Shown piece by piece: positions 25,163 to 33,538 of a stretch of 64,000 bases of DNA. Below the pieces are notes generated by a model. It was not told the origin of the DNA, ran no database searches, and worked only from the letters and a program-made list of their open reading frames with translations. Origin of the DNA: CBDCWA01 sp965223255 (GTDB taxonomy: Bacteria; Pseudomonadota; Alphaproteobacteria; Rhizobiales; Hyphomicrobiaceae). Both the position numbers and the translations under genes were made by a program. The DNA is taken from assembly GCA_965223255.1 (NCBI GenBank), contig CBDCWA010000003.1, positions 558,001-622,000 on the forward strand. Reading direction: 5' to 3'. Position 1 is the first letter of the stretch. Each line of letters opens with the position of its first letter.

Positions 25163-26175
25163 TGACGAGCGCGAAGGCCGCTCTCATCGTCGGCCTCGAG
25201 GGACTGAAACTTACGATCGATGAACGTAAATACCTGGCGGATGCCCGTCCCGCCGGACTGATCCTGTTCGCCCGCAACTGTGGTTCGCCAAACCAATTGA
25301 CCGCTCTCGTGGGCGAGGCGCGGAGTATCCTCGGTGATGACGTCCTGATCGCCATCGACCAGGAGGGCGGCCGTGTCCAGCGCCTTGCCCCGCCCCACTG
25401 GCGCCGTTTGCCCACAGCGGCAGACTTTCTCCGAGTGGCAGAGGGCGATGTTGAGCACGCAGCCGATCAAGCATTCAAAATTGCCCGTCTGACCGCCCAT
25501 GACCTTCGCCAACTCGGAATCACTATGAACTGCGCCCCGGTGCTCGATCTCCGTTGGGCTGGCGCCCATGACATCATCGGTGATCGGGCCTATAGCAGCG
25601 ATGTGGGCGAAGCCGCAGTATTAGGTCGGGCAGTTGCCAATGGGTTGATCGCCGGCGGGGTTGTTCCGGTCATCAAACATATCCCCGGCCATGGCCGAGC
25701 GTTGGCCGACAGTCATCTTACGCTTCCAACCGTTGAGGCAAATTGCAACGACTTGTGCGCAACCGATTTTGAGGCGTTCCGCCGTCTCAACGACTTACCC
25801 GCCGCAATGACCGCCCACGTCGTCTATAGCGCCTACGATCCTATAAACCCTGCCAGCGTGTCCCCTACCGTCACACAGGCGGTGATACGCGACCATATCG
25901 GATTTGACGGCCTGTTGATGAGCGACGATCTTTCGATGCAGGCACTGACAGGAAGCATTGGTTCACGCGCCCAGGCAGTAATCGCGGCAGGATCTGATAT
26001 TATATTACATTGCAACGGCAACCTGAGGGAAATGGTAGATGCCGCGGCGGCGGCGCCGTTTTTGGTGGAGGCTGGGGCGGCTCGCCTTGGCCGTTGCTTA
26101 AGGTGTACAGAGGACATACAACCATTTGACCATGTTGAAGCAATCCATATCCTCGACGACATCCTGGGGGTATAA
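25162..26175 (+). CDS. nagZ: beta-N-acetylhexosaminidase
   Basis: A 337-residue glycoside hydrolase family 3 enzyme that removes GlcNAc from anhydromuropeptides in peptidoglycan recycling. The ATG at 25162 overlaps the preceding stop. The mobile catalytic loop K-H-I-P-G-H-G starts at Lys172 and continues to D-S-H; the nucleophile is expected in L-M-S-D-D-L-S-M. It has no signal peptide, as expected for a cytoplasmic enzyme. In many bacteria the product feeds ampC induction, but no ampR or ampC is seen here. Confidence 0.96.
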   Translation: MTSAKAALIVGLEGLKLTIDERKYLADARPAGLILFARNCGSPNQLTALVGEARSILGDDVLIAIDQEGGRVQRLAPPHWRRLPTAADFLRVAEGDVEHAADQAFKIARLTAHDLRQLGITMNCAPVLDLRWAGAHDIIGDRAYSSDVGEAAVLGRAVANGLIAGGVVPVIKHIPGHGRALADSHLTLPTVEANCNDLCATDFEAFRRLNDLPAAMTAHVVYSAYDPINPASVSPTVTQAVIRDHIGFDGLLMSDDLSMQALTGSIGSRAQAVIAAGSDIILHCNGNLREMVDAAAAAPFLVEAGAARLGRCLRCTEDIQPFDHVEAIHILDDILGV

Positions 26176-26250
26176 CCGGCCCAAGCCGAAGCGCGCCCTG
26201 AATCAGTATAATCTTACGCTCGATAGATTAGAGCGAACAATGCAAACCAG

Positions 26251-27087
26251 ATGACCGTTCACGACCCATCATCATCGCAGACCAACCTATGGCTGGAGGA
26301 CGCAGACACCACTCTGCCTGCGCCCGATGCACAACTGCTCGTTGATGTCGACGGCTTCCACGGTCCGCTCGATCTACTGCTCGCCTTGGCCCGCACGCAT
26401 AAGATTGATATTGCACAGATATCTGTGCTCCAGTTGGTCGAACAATATCTGTTGTTTATTGCCGAGACGCGACGCCTCAATCTCGAAATAGCAGCTGATT
26501 ACCTCGTGATGGCGGCGTGGCTGGCCTATCTCAAATCCAAGTTGTTGCTGCCCAGGACCGATGAGCTTGGAGAGGAACCGACCGGCGAACAGCTTGCCGC
26601 CCAACTGGCCTTCCGCTTGCAGCGCCTAGAGGCGATGCGCAATGCCGCAGCTGCATTGATGGCGCGCAGTCAGCTCGGCCGTGACGTATTCTCACGCGGT
26701 GCCCCAGAACGCATCAAGACCGTGCGCCAAATTGAACATACCGCGGAAATTTACGATCTCTTGAGAGCCTACGCCGATCAACGCAACCGGGAGGCCCGAC
26801 CCGTACATGTGGTCAAGGCCCGCACCGTTTGGTCAATCAAGGAGGCGCGCAAGACCCTAGAGGGCATCCTCGGCCGCCTGGCCATTGATTGGCGTGAATT
26901 CAGTGGCTATCTGCGCCAATTCATGGTCAGGAAAGAGGACAAGGCAACGGTCATCGCCAGTTCGTTCGGTGCTGCTTTGGAGATGGCCCGCGAAGGCGTT
27001 GTCGATATCCGCCAGGACCGTCCGTTTGGCCCGATCTACCTCCGCCGCAAGGCATCAGGTGAAAACCCGATCGCCAACGAGGTATAG
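26251..27087 (+). CDS. scpA: segregation and condensation protein A
   Basis: A 278-residue kleisin. The ScpA signature F-H-G-P-L-D-L-L-L-A-L-A is at about residues 35-46, followed by the helical N-terminal domain that binds the SMC neck. The C-terminal winged helix (W-R-E-F-S-G-Y-L ... V-I-A-S-S-F) is present. It bridges the SMC heads together with ScpB in chromosome condensation. scpB follows 48 bp downstream. Confidence 0.95.
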   Translation: MTVHDPSSSQTNLWLEDADTTLPAPDAQLLVDVDGFHGPLDLLLALARTHKIDIAQISVLQLVEQYLLFIAETRRLNLEIAADYLVMAAWLAYLKSKLLLPRTDELGEEPTGEQLAAQLAFRLQRLEAMRNAAAALMARSQLGRDVFSRGAPERIKTVRQIEHTAEIYDLLRAYADQRNREARPVHVVKARTVWSIKEARKTLEGILGRLAIDWREFSGYLRQFMVRKEDKATVIASSFGAALEMAREGVVDIRQDRPFGPIYLRRKASGENPIANEV

Positions 27088-27135
27088 TCATGCGTACACA
27101 CGAACAGACAATATAAGCTGAGGGAGCGAAATCGC

Positions 27136-28005
27136 ATGGTTCCACCACGCTCTGCAACGGCAACAGCCGATAAAGCGCCGGCGGATGCAGATCCCGATGC
27201 ACCGATCGAACCAACTTCATCAAGTTCATCAAACGTGCCAGCGGATGGCGCCGAGACCACTGACCATGGGCTACCCGCGGACGTTGCGATGTTGCCGTCG
27301 GCCGATCGCCGACAGCAGCTGCGAATCTTGGAAGCAATCTTATTTGCTGCGACCGAACCAGTCAGCGAACAGGCCCTCGCCAAGCACATCGGTGCCGAGG
27401 ACGATGTCGCAGCGCTGTTGTCCGAATTAAGCGCCTTTTACGCCGGTCGCGGCATAAATCTCGTCAAGGTCGCCGGTCGTTGGATGTTCCGCACCGCCAA
27501 AGATCTATCACACGTCCTGGAACGACACGCCGTCGAACGACGTCGGCTCTCGAAGGCGGCCCTCGAAACGCTCTCGATTATTGCTTATCACCAGCCGGTA
27601 ACACGAGCCGAGATCGAAGAAATCCGCGGCGTCACGACCTCACGCGGCACGTTGGACGTGTTGATGGAAACCGGGTGGGTACGCCCGCGCGGGCGCCGCC
27701 GCGCACCCGGCAAACCCATCACATATGGAACGTCTGAGCACTTTCTGGTCCACTTCGGGCTAGAGTCGATCCAGGATCTACCAGGCCTTACCGAACTGAA
27801 AGGTGCCGGCCTGCTACAATCCAATTTGCCGCCGGATTTTACCGTGCCGACGCCCCAGGATGTCGCCGCATTAATGCCCGACGAACTCCCCCTCGACAAT
27901 GACGATGAAGAGGACGATCTATTTGACGTTGGCGAGGAACACGAACAGGATGATCATGACGGTCCTGCCCTGGCGAACACAAGAGAAAAGGCAGACGGCC
28001 AATGA
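27136..28005 (+). CDS. scpB: segregation and condensation protein B
   Basis: A 289-residue protein with two winged-helix domains typical of ScpB. Hallmarks are L-R-I-L-E-A-I-L-F-A-A-T-E-P-V, E-T-L-S-I-I-A-Y-H-Q-P-V-T-R-A-E-I-E-E-I-R and G-R-R-R-A-P-G-K-P-I-T-Y-G-T. A Pro/Ser-rich leader of about 50 residues and an acidic tail (D-D-E-E-D-D-L-F-D) flank the core. It dimerises on ScpA in the SMC complex. The start at 27136 has GAGGGAGC upstream. Confidence 0.95.
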   Translation: MVPPRSATATADKAPADADPDAPIEPTSSSSSNVPADGAETTDHGLPADVAMLPSADRRQQLRILEAILFAATEPVSEQALAKHIGAEDDVAALLSELSAFYAGRGINLVKVAGRWMFRTAKDLSHVLERHAVERRRLSKAALETLSIIAYHQPVTRAEIEEIRGVTTSRGTLDVLMETGWVRPRGRRRAPGKPITYGTSEHFLVHFGLESIQDLPGLTELKGAGLLQSNLPPDFTVPTPQDVAALMPDELPLDNDDEEDDLFDVGEEHEQDDHDGPALANTREKADGQ

Positions 28006-28053
28006 ATTCGATAAGCCGGCAATTACCCCGGCAGTAATGGATAGTTTGATGAC

Positions 28054-29172
28054 ATGCTAAGGAGGGACCATCAGAGTGTAGAGCGGGCGGGATCGCACGT
28101 AACCGGGTCGACTTCGGTATCTGCCGAACTCAGCTTTGAGAATATTAAGCAGCGGTATGGCGAAGACCTCGCCCTGGACGGTGTCTCCCTCACCGTAAAG
28201 CCAGGCGAGATTATGTGCCTGCTTGGCCCATCAGGCTGCGGCAAAACCACACTGCTGCGAATTGCTTCGGGCATCACCCGTCCCTCGTCCGGCCGCGTGC
28301 TCCTCAACCACGTCGAAGTCGCCGGTCCGGACACCTTCGTTCCGCCTGAAAAACGCAACGTTGGCCTGATGTTCCAGGACTTCGCGCTTTTCCCGCACCT
28401 CACAATCCTCGACAATGTTACGTTTGGCCTGACCCATCTGCCCAAGCCGGAGGCTGAATCGATCGGGCGTAATATTCTGCGCCGCATGGGCCTCGAAAGA
28501 TATACCAACGAGTACCCGCATGTCCTCTCGGGTGGTCAACAACAGCGCGTCGCCTTGGCACGGGCGCTCGTGCCAGAACCCTCTGTTGTTCTCATGGACG
28601 AGCCATTTTCCGGATTGGATCTGTCCCTGCGTACCACTATCCAGAAAGAAGCCGTTCGCCTTTTGAAGGCCAGCGGTGCAACCGTAATGATTGTCACGCA
28701 TGATCCGGAAGAAGCCATGAATATGGGCGACAGGATCGCGGTCATGCGCAAAGGGCGGATCTTGCAAGTTGGCACCTCACAGGAATTGTTTCGTGATCCG
28801 TCCGATTTAGCTGTCGCTCGGATGTTCTCCAATCACAACGAACTTGAGGGTGTCGTTGAGAACGGTAAGCTGTCCTTTGCATTCGGCACATTTGATGCGC
28901 CTGGCATAGAAGACGGCACCACTGCCGTCCTTTGCATCCGCCACCTAGCGATACAATTTGTGCCAGCGGGCTCTGGTCATCCCGTAAAGATACTGAGGAC
29001 CCGGTTCTTAGGCGATATAATCGACATTGATATCGAGGTTGCCGGTTATGCCCATCCGATGACGGTACGTAGCCGCGAAAGTAGAATTGCCCCACTTGGC
29101 TCGGAAATCGGCATCCAGATTGATCCGAAAGAAGTACGAGTATTTCCGTCCAAATGTCTAGAAGATGCCTAA
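28054..29172 (+). CDS. ABC transporter ATP-binding protein, FbpC/PotA-like
   Basis: A 372-residue ATPase with Walker A G-P-S-G-C-G-K-T-T, signature L-S-G-G-Q-Q-Q-R, Walker B V-V-L-M-D-E-P and the switch His in V-T-H-D-P. A C-terminal beta (TOBE-like) domain follows from about residue 270. It resembles ATPases of ferric iron, spermidine or molybdate importers, but no permease or binding protein is nearby, so the substrate is unknown. The only in-frame ATG is 28054; it lacks a ribosome site upstream, and an AAGGAGGG sits just after it inside the frame, so the true start is uncertain. Confidence 0.9.
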   Translation: MLRRDHQSVERAGSHVTGSTSVSAELSFENIKQRYGEDLALDGVSLTVKPGEIMCLLGPSGCGKTTLLRIASGITRPSSGRVLLNHVEVAGPDTFVPPEKRNVGLMFQDFALFPHLTILDNVTFGLTHLPKPEAESIGRNILRRMGLERYTNEYPHVLSGGQQQRVALARALVPEPSVVLMDEPFSGLDLSLRTTIQKEAVRLLKASGATVMIVTHDPEEAMNMGDRIAVMRKGRILQVGTSQELFRDPSDLAVARMFSNHNELEGVVENGKLSFAFGTFDAPGIEDGTTAVLCIRHLAIQFVPAGSGHPVKILRTRFLGDIIDIDIEVAGYAHPMTVRSRESRIAPLGSEIGIQIDPKEVRVFPSKCLEDA

Positions 29173-29289
29173 ATTGGCCTTATCTAGCCCGATATGTAGC
29201 GCTTGACAGCGCCTTGAGTGTATACAGGCGATCTGTAATAGTGCCGGCAAGTTATGGCGCCGCGAGCGCCGCATATAAGGAGAACTTTA

Positions 29290-29691
29290 ATGGGTGCAAC
29301 CAGCGTCTGGCACTGGATTATCCTGCTGCTTATCGTCGTCTTGTTGTTCGGACGCGGTAAGATTTCCGATCTCATGGGCGAAGTCGCCCAGGGCATAAAG
29401 AGCTTCAAAAAAGGCATGCAGGACGACGATGCTGCCAAGGCCGAAGCCGAGACCTCGGACCAAAAACCTGAGGATCCAAAGATAATCGATCACGATGCGA
29501 CTGAGACCGCCCCTGCGGCTACGACGGCCGATGCGCCCGAAGCGACCAACACGGCAGAGGAGACCGCATCAACCACGGCGACCAAGACAGCCGCGTCAAC
29601 GCCGAAGGCAGAGGCCGCTGACACCCCTGCAACATCGGAGCCAAAACCGGCACCGCAGGCGGCGGGTGGCGAGCCGACAAAGACGGGATGA
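29290..29691 (+). CDS. tatA: Sec-independent translocase TatA
   Basis: A 133-residue protein starting at 29290 with AAGGAG seven bases upstream. One membrane helix (W-H-W-I-I-L-L-L-I-V-V-L-L-F) is followed by the F-G-R-G-K hinge and an amphipathic helix (L-M-G-E-V-A-Q-G-I-K-S-F-K-K-G), the defining TatA layout. The tail is a long Ala/Thr/Glu/Pro-rich low-complexity segment. TatA oligomers form the pore for folded proteins. tatB and tatC follow in order. Confidence 0.96.
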   Translation: MGATSVWHWIILLLIVVLLFGRGKISDLMGEVAQGIKSFKKGMQDDDAAKAEAETSDQKPEDPKIIDHDATETAPAATTADAPEATNTAEETASTTATKTAASTPKAEAADTPATSEPKPAPQAAGGEPTKTG

Positions 29692-29781
29692 GCCCCGCCT
29701 GATGCGCCTTGCACGATGCCATGGCAGCGGCGATTGGTGCCGGTAGGCGGCTTTTTTGTTGTCACTCTAGGAGCGTATTAG

Positions 29782-30243
29782 ATGCTCGATATTGGCTGGA
29801 GCGAGTTATTGCTACTCGGCGTCATCGCGCTGCTCGTTGTCGGCCCTAAGGAATTGCCGGCAATGATGCGCGCGGTAGGACGCTATGTGGGCATCCTGAA
29901 GCGCCATGCCGACGAGTTCCGCTCACATTTTTCAGATGTTATGCAGGAAAGCGAAATCCAAGAGCTGAAGAAAGAACTCCAAGAAGTCCGCGAGGACGCC
30001 CAAAGTGCTTTGGAAAAAGCCCAGGAAGGCGCACGCGCCAGCCTCGATGAGCCGGAGGATACAACTGAGACAGACCATCAGACCGAGAGCGAAGATAAAT
30101 CTGATGGCGCAGCCCCAGCGTCTGAGACCTCAAATGCCGAACCGGACGACCAAAAACAGACCGACGCACCTGACATGCCAACTGAAGAGGGGCCGAGACA
30201 ACGCGAAAGCGCCGGAACGGAAACGATAAAAAGCGGAGTATAA
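29782..30243 (+). CDS. tatB: Sec-independent translocase TatB
   Basis: A 153-residue protein with an N-terminal membrane helix (M-L-D-I-G-W-S-E-L-L-L-L), the conserved Glu at position 8 and G-P-K-E-L-P hinge. A long amphipathic/coiled helix (to about residue 95) and an acidic Glu/Asp-rich tail complete it. TatB sits with TatC in the receptor complex for twin-arginine signals. TAGGAG precedes the ATG. tatC starts 6 bp after its stop. Confidence 0.96.
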   Translation: MLDIGWSELLLLGVIALLVVGPKELPAMMRAVGRYVGILKRHADEFRSHFSDVMQESEIQELKKELQEVREDAQSALEKAQEGARASLDEPEDTTETDHQTESEDKSDGAAPASETSNAEPDDQKQTDAPDMPTEEGPRQRESAGTETIKSGV

Positions 30244-30249
30244 CGGCTC

Positions 30250-31077
30250 GTGAGCCAGACGGATCAAACCCAGCGGCCAGGACAAGAGACAATTGATGCC
30301 AGTCAGGCGCCGCTGCTCGAACATCTGATCGAGCTGCGCCAACGCCTGATCTATGCCGTGATTGCCTTCTTCCTGATGTTTGTTGCCTGCTTCGCCATCG
30401 CCAAACACATTTATAACATTCTCCTTTGGCCCTACGTCAGTGTCGTCGGCGCCGACAAAGCGCGAACGATTTACACCCATTTGCTGGAAAAATTCTTTGT
30501 CGATATCAAAGTTGCGATGTTCGGTGCAGCCTTTCTGTCATTTCCGATCGTTGCCATCCAGCTCTATAAATTTGTGGCCCCTGGCCTATACGAGAACGAA
30601 CAAAAGGCGTTCCGCCCCTATTTGATTGCTACACCTGTCTTGTTCGTCATCGGGGCGTGTGTCGTCTATTTCGTCGCGATGCCGCTGCTGGTCCGCTTTT
30701 CGATCGGTTTTGAACAAGCCGCTGAAGGTGGCGCAGCCGCCATCGAATTGCTACCGAAGGTCAGCGAGTACCTATCCTTGATCATGACACTGATCTTCGG
30801 GTTCGGGATATCGTTTCAATTACCCGTCATATTGACGCTCTTGGCGCGCGCCGGCGTCGTTGACGCCGAAGGCCTTGTAAAGGTACGCCGCTTCGCAATT
30901 GTCGGCATCTTTGCAGCCGCAGCAATCCTGACGCCCCCCGATGCCATATCGATGATCATTATGGCCCTGCCCACCTGCCTGCTTTACGAGCTTTCCATTC
31001 TTGCTGTCCGGCGGGTGGAACGGCTCAACCGCAAAGCCAAGGCAGCCGAAGACACCGATACCTCGCAAGCTTCGTAA
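30250..31077 (+). CDS. tatC: Sec-independent translocase TatC
   Basis: A 275-residue six-span membrane protein beginning at GTG. TatC landmarks are L-L-E-H-L-I-E-L-R-Q-R-L near the start, F-V-A-P-G-L-Y-E-N-E, the F-G-F-G-I-S-F-Q-L-P segment and L-T-P-P-D-A-I-S late in the protein. It binds twin-arginine signal peptides. Gene order tatABC with tight spacing indicates one operon, continuing to serS about 110 bp downstream. Confidence 0.97.
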   Translation: MSQTDQTQRPGQETIDASQAPLLEHLIELRQRLIYAVIAFFLMFVACFAIAKHIYNILLWPYVSVVGADKARTIYTHLLEKFFVDIKVAMFGAAFLSFPIVAIQLYKFVAPGLYENEQKAFRPYLIATPVLFVIGACVVYFVAMPLLVRFSIGFEQAAEGGAAAIELLPKVSEYLSLIMTLIFGFGISFQLPVILTLLARAGVVDAEGLVKVRRFAIVGIFAAAAILTPPDAISMIIMALPTCLLYELSILAVRRVERLNRKAKAAEDTDTSQAS

Positions 31078-31188
31078 GTAGGCGTCCTATCAACAATATA
31101 AACAAAATTGTAAGTGGACCCACAAGCTTAGTCCGCCTATAGCTCGTCGAAACCCAGTAAGGTGCGTTTACTTAAGGAGATTGGGTTG

Positions 31189-32472
31189 ATGTTCGATATT
31201 AAGTGGATTCGCGACAACCAAGACGAATTTGACAGCGGCCTCGCCCGGCGTGGGCTTGCCCCGCGCGCCAGCGAACTTGTGGCACTTGACGATGCCCGCC
31301 GCCAGCACATCACGAAATTGCAGGACGCCCAGACCCGGCGTAACGCCGCATCCAAAGACATAGGCAAAGCCAAAGCAGCGAAGGACGAACAAACAGCCAG
31401 CGCCCTGATGCAGGAAGTCTCAGAATTAAAAACCTTCATTCAATCCGGTGAGGAAGAGGAGCGCAAACTGAGTGCCGCCCTCGACCAGGAATTGGCCACC
31501 ATCCCCAATCTGCCGCTAAGCGACGTGCCTGAAGGTGCGGATGAAAACGATAATGTCCTGGTCCGCAAAGTTGGTGACATACCAACATTCGAATTTGAGC
31601 CTAAGCAGCATTTCGAAATTGGTGAAGAATTGGGTTTGATGGATTTTGAAACGGCCGCGAAATTGTCCGGCGCGCGGTTCGTTGTGCTGACCGGCCAACT
31701 TGCGCGCCTCGAGCGGGCACTGGCGAACTTCATGCTCGATTTGCACACCACCGAGTTTGGCTATCAAGAGGTCAACCCGCCCTTGCTCGTCAAGGATAAC
31801 GCGATGTTCGGCACCGGCCAGCTGCCGAAGTTTGCACAAGATTTGTTCCAGACCAAGGAGGGATTCTGGCTCCTGCCCACAGCGGAGGTTTCGCTGACCA
31901 ATTTGGTGCGCGAGAGCATTGTTGACGAAGCGGCGCTCCCCCTCAGGTACACGGCGTGGACCCCCTGTTTCCGATCCGAGGCTGGCGCGGCCGGCAGAGA
32001 TACGCGTGGCATGATCCGCCAACATCAATTCTCCAAAGTCGAACTCGTTTCGATCACGACACCCGAACAGTCCGGCGACGAGCACGAACGCATGACGCGT
32101 TGTGCTGAAACGGTTCTCGAGCGGCTCGGGCTCGCCTACCGCACGATGGTTTTGTCGACCGGCGACATGGGCTTTGGCGCACGCAAAACCTATGACCTTG
32201 AAGTCTGGTTGCCGGGCCAGAATACTTATCGGGAAATCTCGAGCTGTTCGGTATGTGGTGATTTCCAGGCGCGCCGAATGGGCGCACGTTACCGACCGCA
32301 GGGCAGCAAGGATGTTCGCTATGTTCACACGCTAAATGGCTCAGGCCTTGCCGTGGGCCGCACACTTGTTGCTATCCTGGAGAATTATCAACAAGCTGAC
32401 GGTCATGTCATGATCCCGCCAGCCCTGCAGCCCTATATGAACGGAACTCAATACTTGGCACCGCCGGCTTAG
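31189..32472 (+). CDS. serS: seryl-tRNA synthetase
   Basis: A 427-residue class II synthetase starting M-F-D-I-K-W-I-R (ATG 31189, AAGGAG upstream). The N-terminal coiled-coil arm (about 30-100), which grips the long variable arm of tRNA-Ser and tRNA-Sec, is present. Class II motif 2 reads F-R-S-E-A-G-A-A-G-R-D-T-R-G and motif 3 N-G-S-G-L-A-V-G-R-T. The serine-site segment T-A-E-V-S-L-T-N is intact. Confidence 0.97.
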   Translation: MFDIKWIRDNQDEFDSGLARRGLAPRASELVALDDARRQHITKLQDAQTRRNAASKDIGKAKAAKDEQTASALMQEVSELKTFIQSGEEEERKLSAALDQELATIPNLPLSDVPEGADENDNVLVRKVGDIPTFEFEPKQHFEIGEELGLMDFETAAKLSGARFVVLTGQLARLERALANFMLDLHTTEFGYQEVNPPLLVKDNAMFGTGQLPKFAQDLFQTKEGFWLLPTAEVSLTNLVRESIVDEAALPLRYTAWTPCFRSEAGAAGRDTRGMIRQHQFSKVELVSITTPEQSGDEHERMTRCAETVLERLGLAYRTMVLSTGDMGFGARKTYDLEVWLPGQNTYREISSCSVCGDFQARRMGARYRPQGSKDVRYVHTLNGSGLAVGRTLVAILENYQQADGHVMIPPALQPYMNGTQYLAPPA

Positions 32473-32505
32473 CCTCAAAGAGCCAATCCGGAAGACACGA
32501 CGATC

Positions 32506-33264
32506 ATGCGAATCCTAGTCACCAACGATGATGGTTTTGATGCGCCGGGGCTAAAGGTGCTGCGCGACATAGCTCAGCAATTTAGCAGCGACGTCTGGAG
32601 TGTTGCCCCTGAAATTGATCAATCGGGTGCGGCCCACTCGTTGACATTGCGCCAGCCCATTCGCATGCGCCAGGTGGACGAACGCAACTATGCGGTAAGC
32701 GGCACACCGGCCGATTGTGTCATTATGGGCGTTCGTCGCATTCTCGAAGACCACCCCCCCGATATGATCTTCTCAGGCGTAAACAGGGGCAGCAACCTCG
32801 CAGAGGACGTGACCTACTCCGGCACCGTCGCCGGCGCTATCGAGGGAACTTTGATGGGTATCCGTGCTATAGCCTTCAGCCAGGTGTCGGCATTTGGCAG
32901 ACCTGGTGGCCCACCCTGGCAGACGGCGCGAACACATGGGCCAAAAGTCGTCGACCATCTGCTGGGACAGACATGGCGAGACGGCGTCTTCATGAATGTC
33001 AACTTTCCTGATTGTGAGCCTGACGAGGTCAATGGCATCGCCATTACCCATCAGGGCAAGCGAATGCATGCCCGCCTAGGTATCGACGCCCGCAAGGATA
33101 CCTGGGACCAACCCTACTATTGGCTTGCCTACCAGTTCCAACACTCGGAACCGCCCCAAGGCACAGACCTCAATGCCGTCTTCCATAACCAAATTTCGAT
33201 CTCGCCTCTCAATATCGATTTTACGGATCGCGAAAGCCTTGCCGCCATCCGGCCGGCGGATTGA
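32506..33264 (+). CDS. surE: 5'-nucleotidase SurE
   Basis: A 252-residue metal-dependent nucleotide phosphatase. The N-terminal M-R-I-L-V-T-N-D-D-G-F-D-A-P-G holds the paired aspartates, A-H-S-L-T follows, and S-G-V-N-R-G-S-N-L-A-E-D-V-T-Y-S-G-T-V is the core motif. Length is typical. In many Alphaproteobacteria a pcm gene follows surE; here the next gene is the LysM/LytM lipoprotein and the Pcm-like gene lies at 6.3 kb. Confidence 0.97.
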   Translation: MRILVTNDDGFDAPGLKVLRDIAQQFSSDVWSVAPEIDQSGAAHSLTLRQPIRMRQVDERNYAVSGTPADCVIMGVRRILEDHPPDMIFSGVNRGSNLAEDVTYSGTVAGAIEGTLMGIRAIAFSQVSAFGRPGGPPWQTARTHGPKVVDHLLGQTWRDGVFMNVNFPDCEPDEVNGIAITHQGKRMHARLGIDARKDTWDQPYYWLAYQFQHSEPPQGTDLNAVFHNQISISPLNIDFTDRESLAAIRPAD

Positions 33265-33538
33265 TGCCACCGCCTGCAGACCAGCACTGACACATCAACG
33301 CCGCAACTTGGCCGCGATTGCCACACAATCGCGCACTAAAAATTTTTTGGGGAAGAGAACCGTGGCGGTGTTCGCTGGGGACAACCTGGTGAATGATCAG
33401 CATTTAAGGACGCGGCTCGCGCCAACGCCGAGCGCCAGCCCGTTCATTGCATGATTTTGGCGAACACCTCTAGACGTCGTTAAACGACTTTTAACCTTTA
33501 CCGGATTTAACCAATCTAAGGTAAAGAGGTGTGTAACC

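Noticed and set aside
29203..29226. TTGACA ... TATACA pair before tatA that looks like a sigma-70 promoter
   Set aside because: The spacing is only 12 bp, too short for a normal promoter, and no better -10 lies at the right distance.
29695..29760. CCGCCT ... AGGCGG followed by a T-run between tatA and tatB as a terminator
   Set aside because: The stem is 6 bp with a loop of about 45 nt, and a terminator inside tatABC is unexpected; I could not support it.
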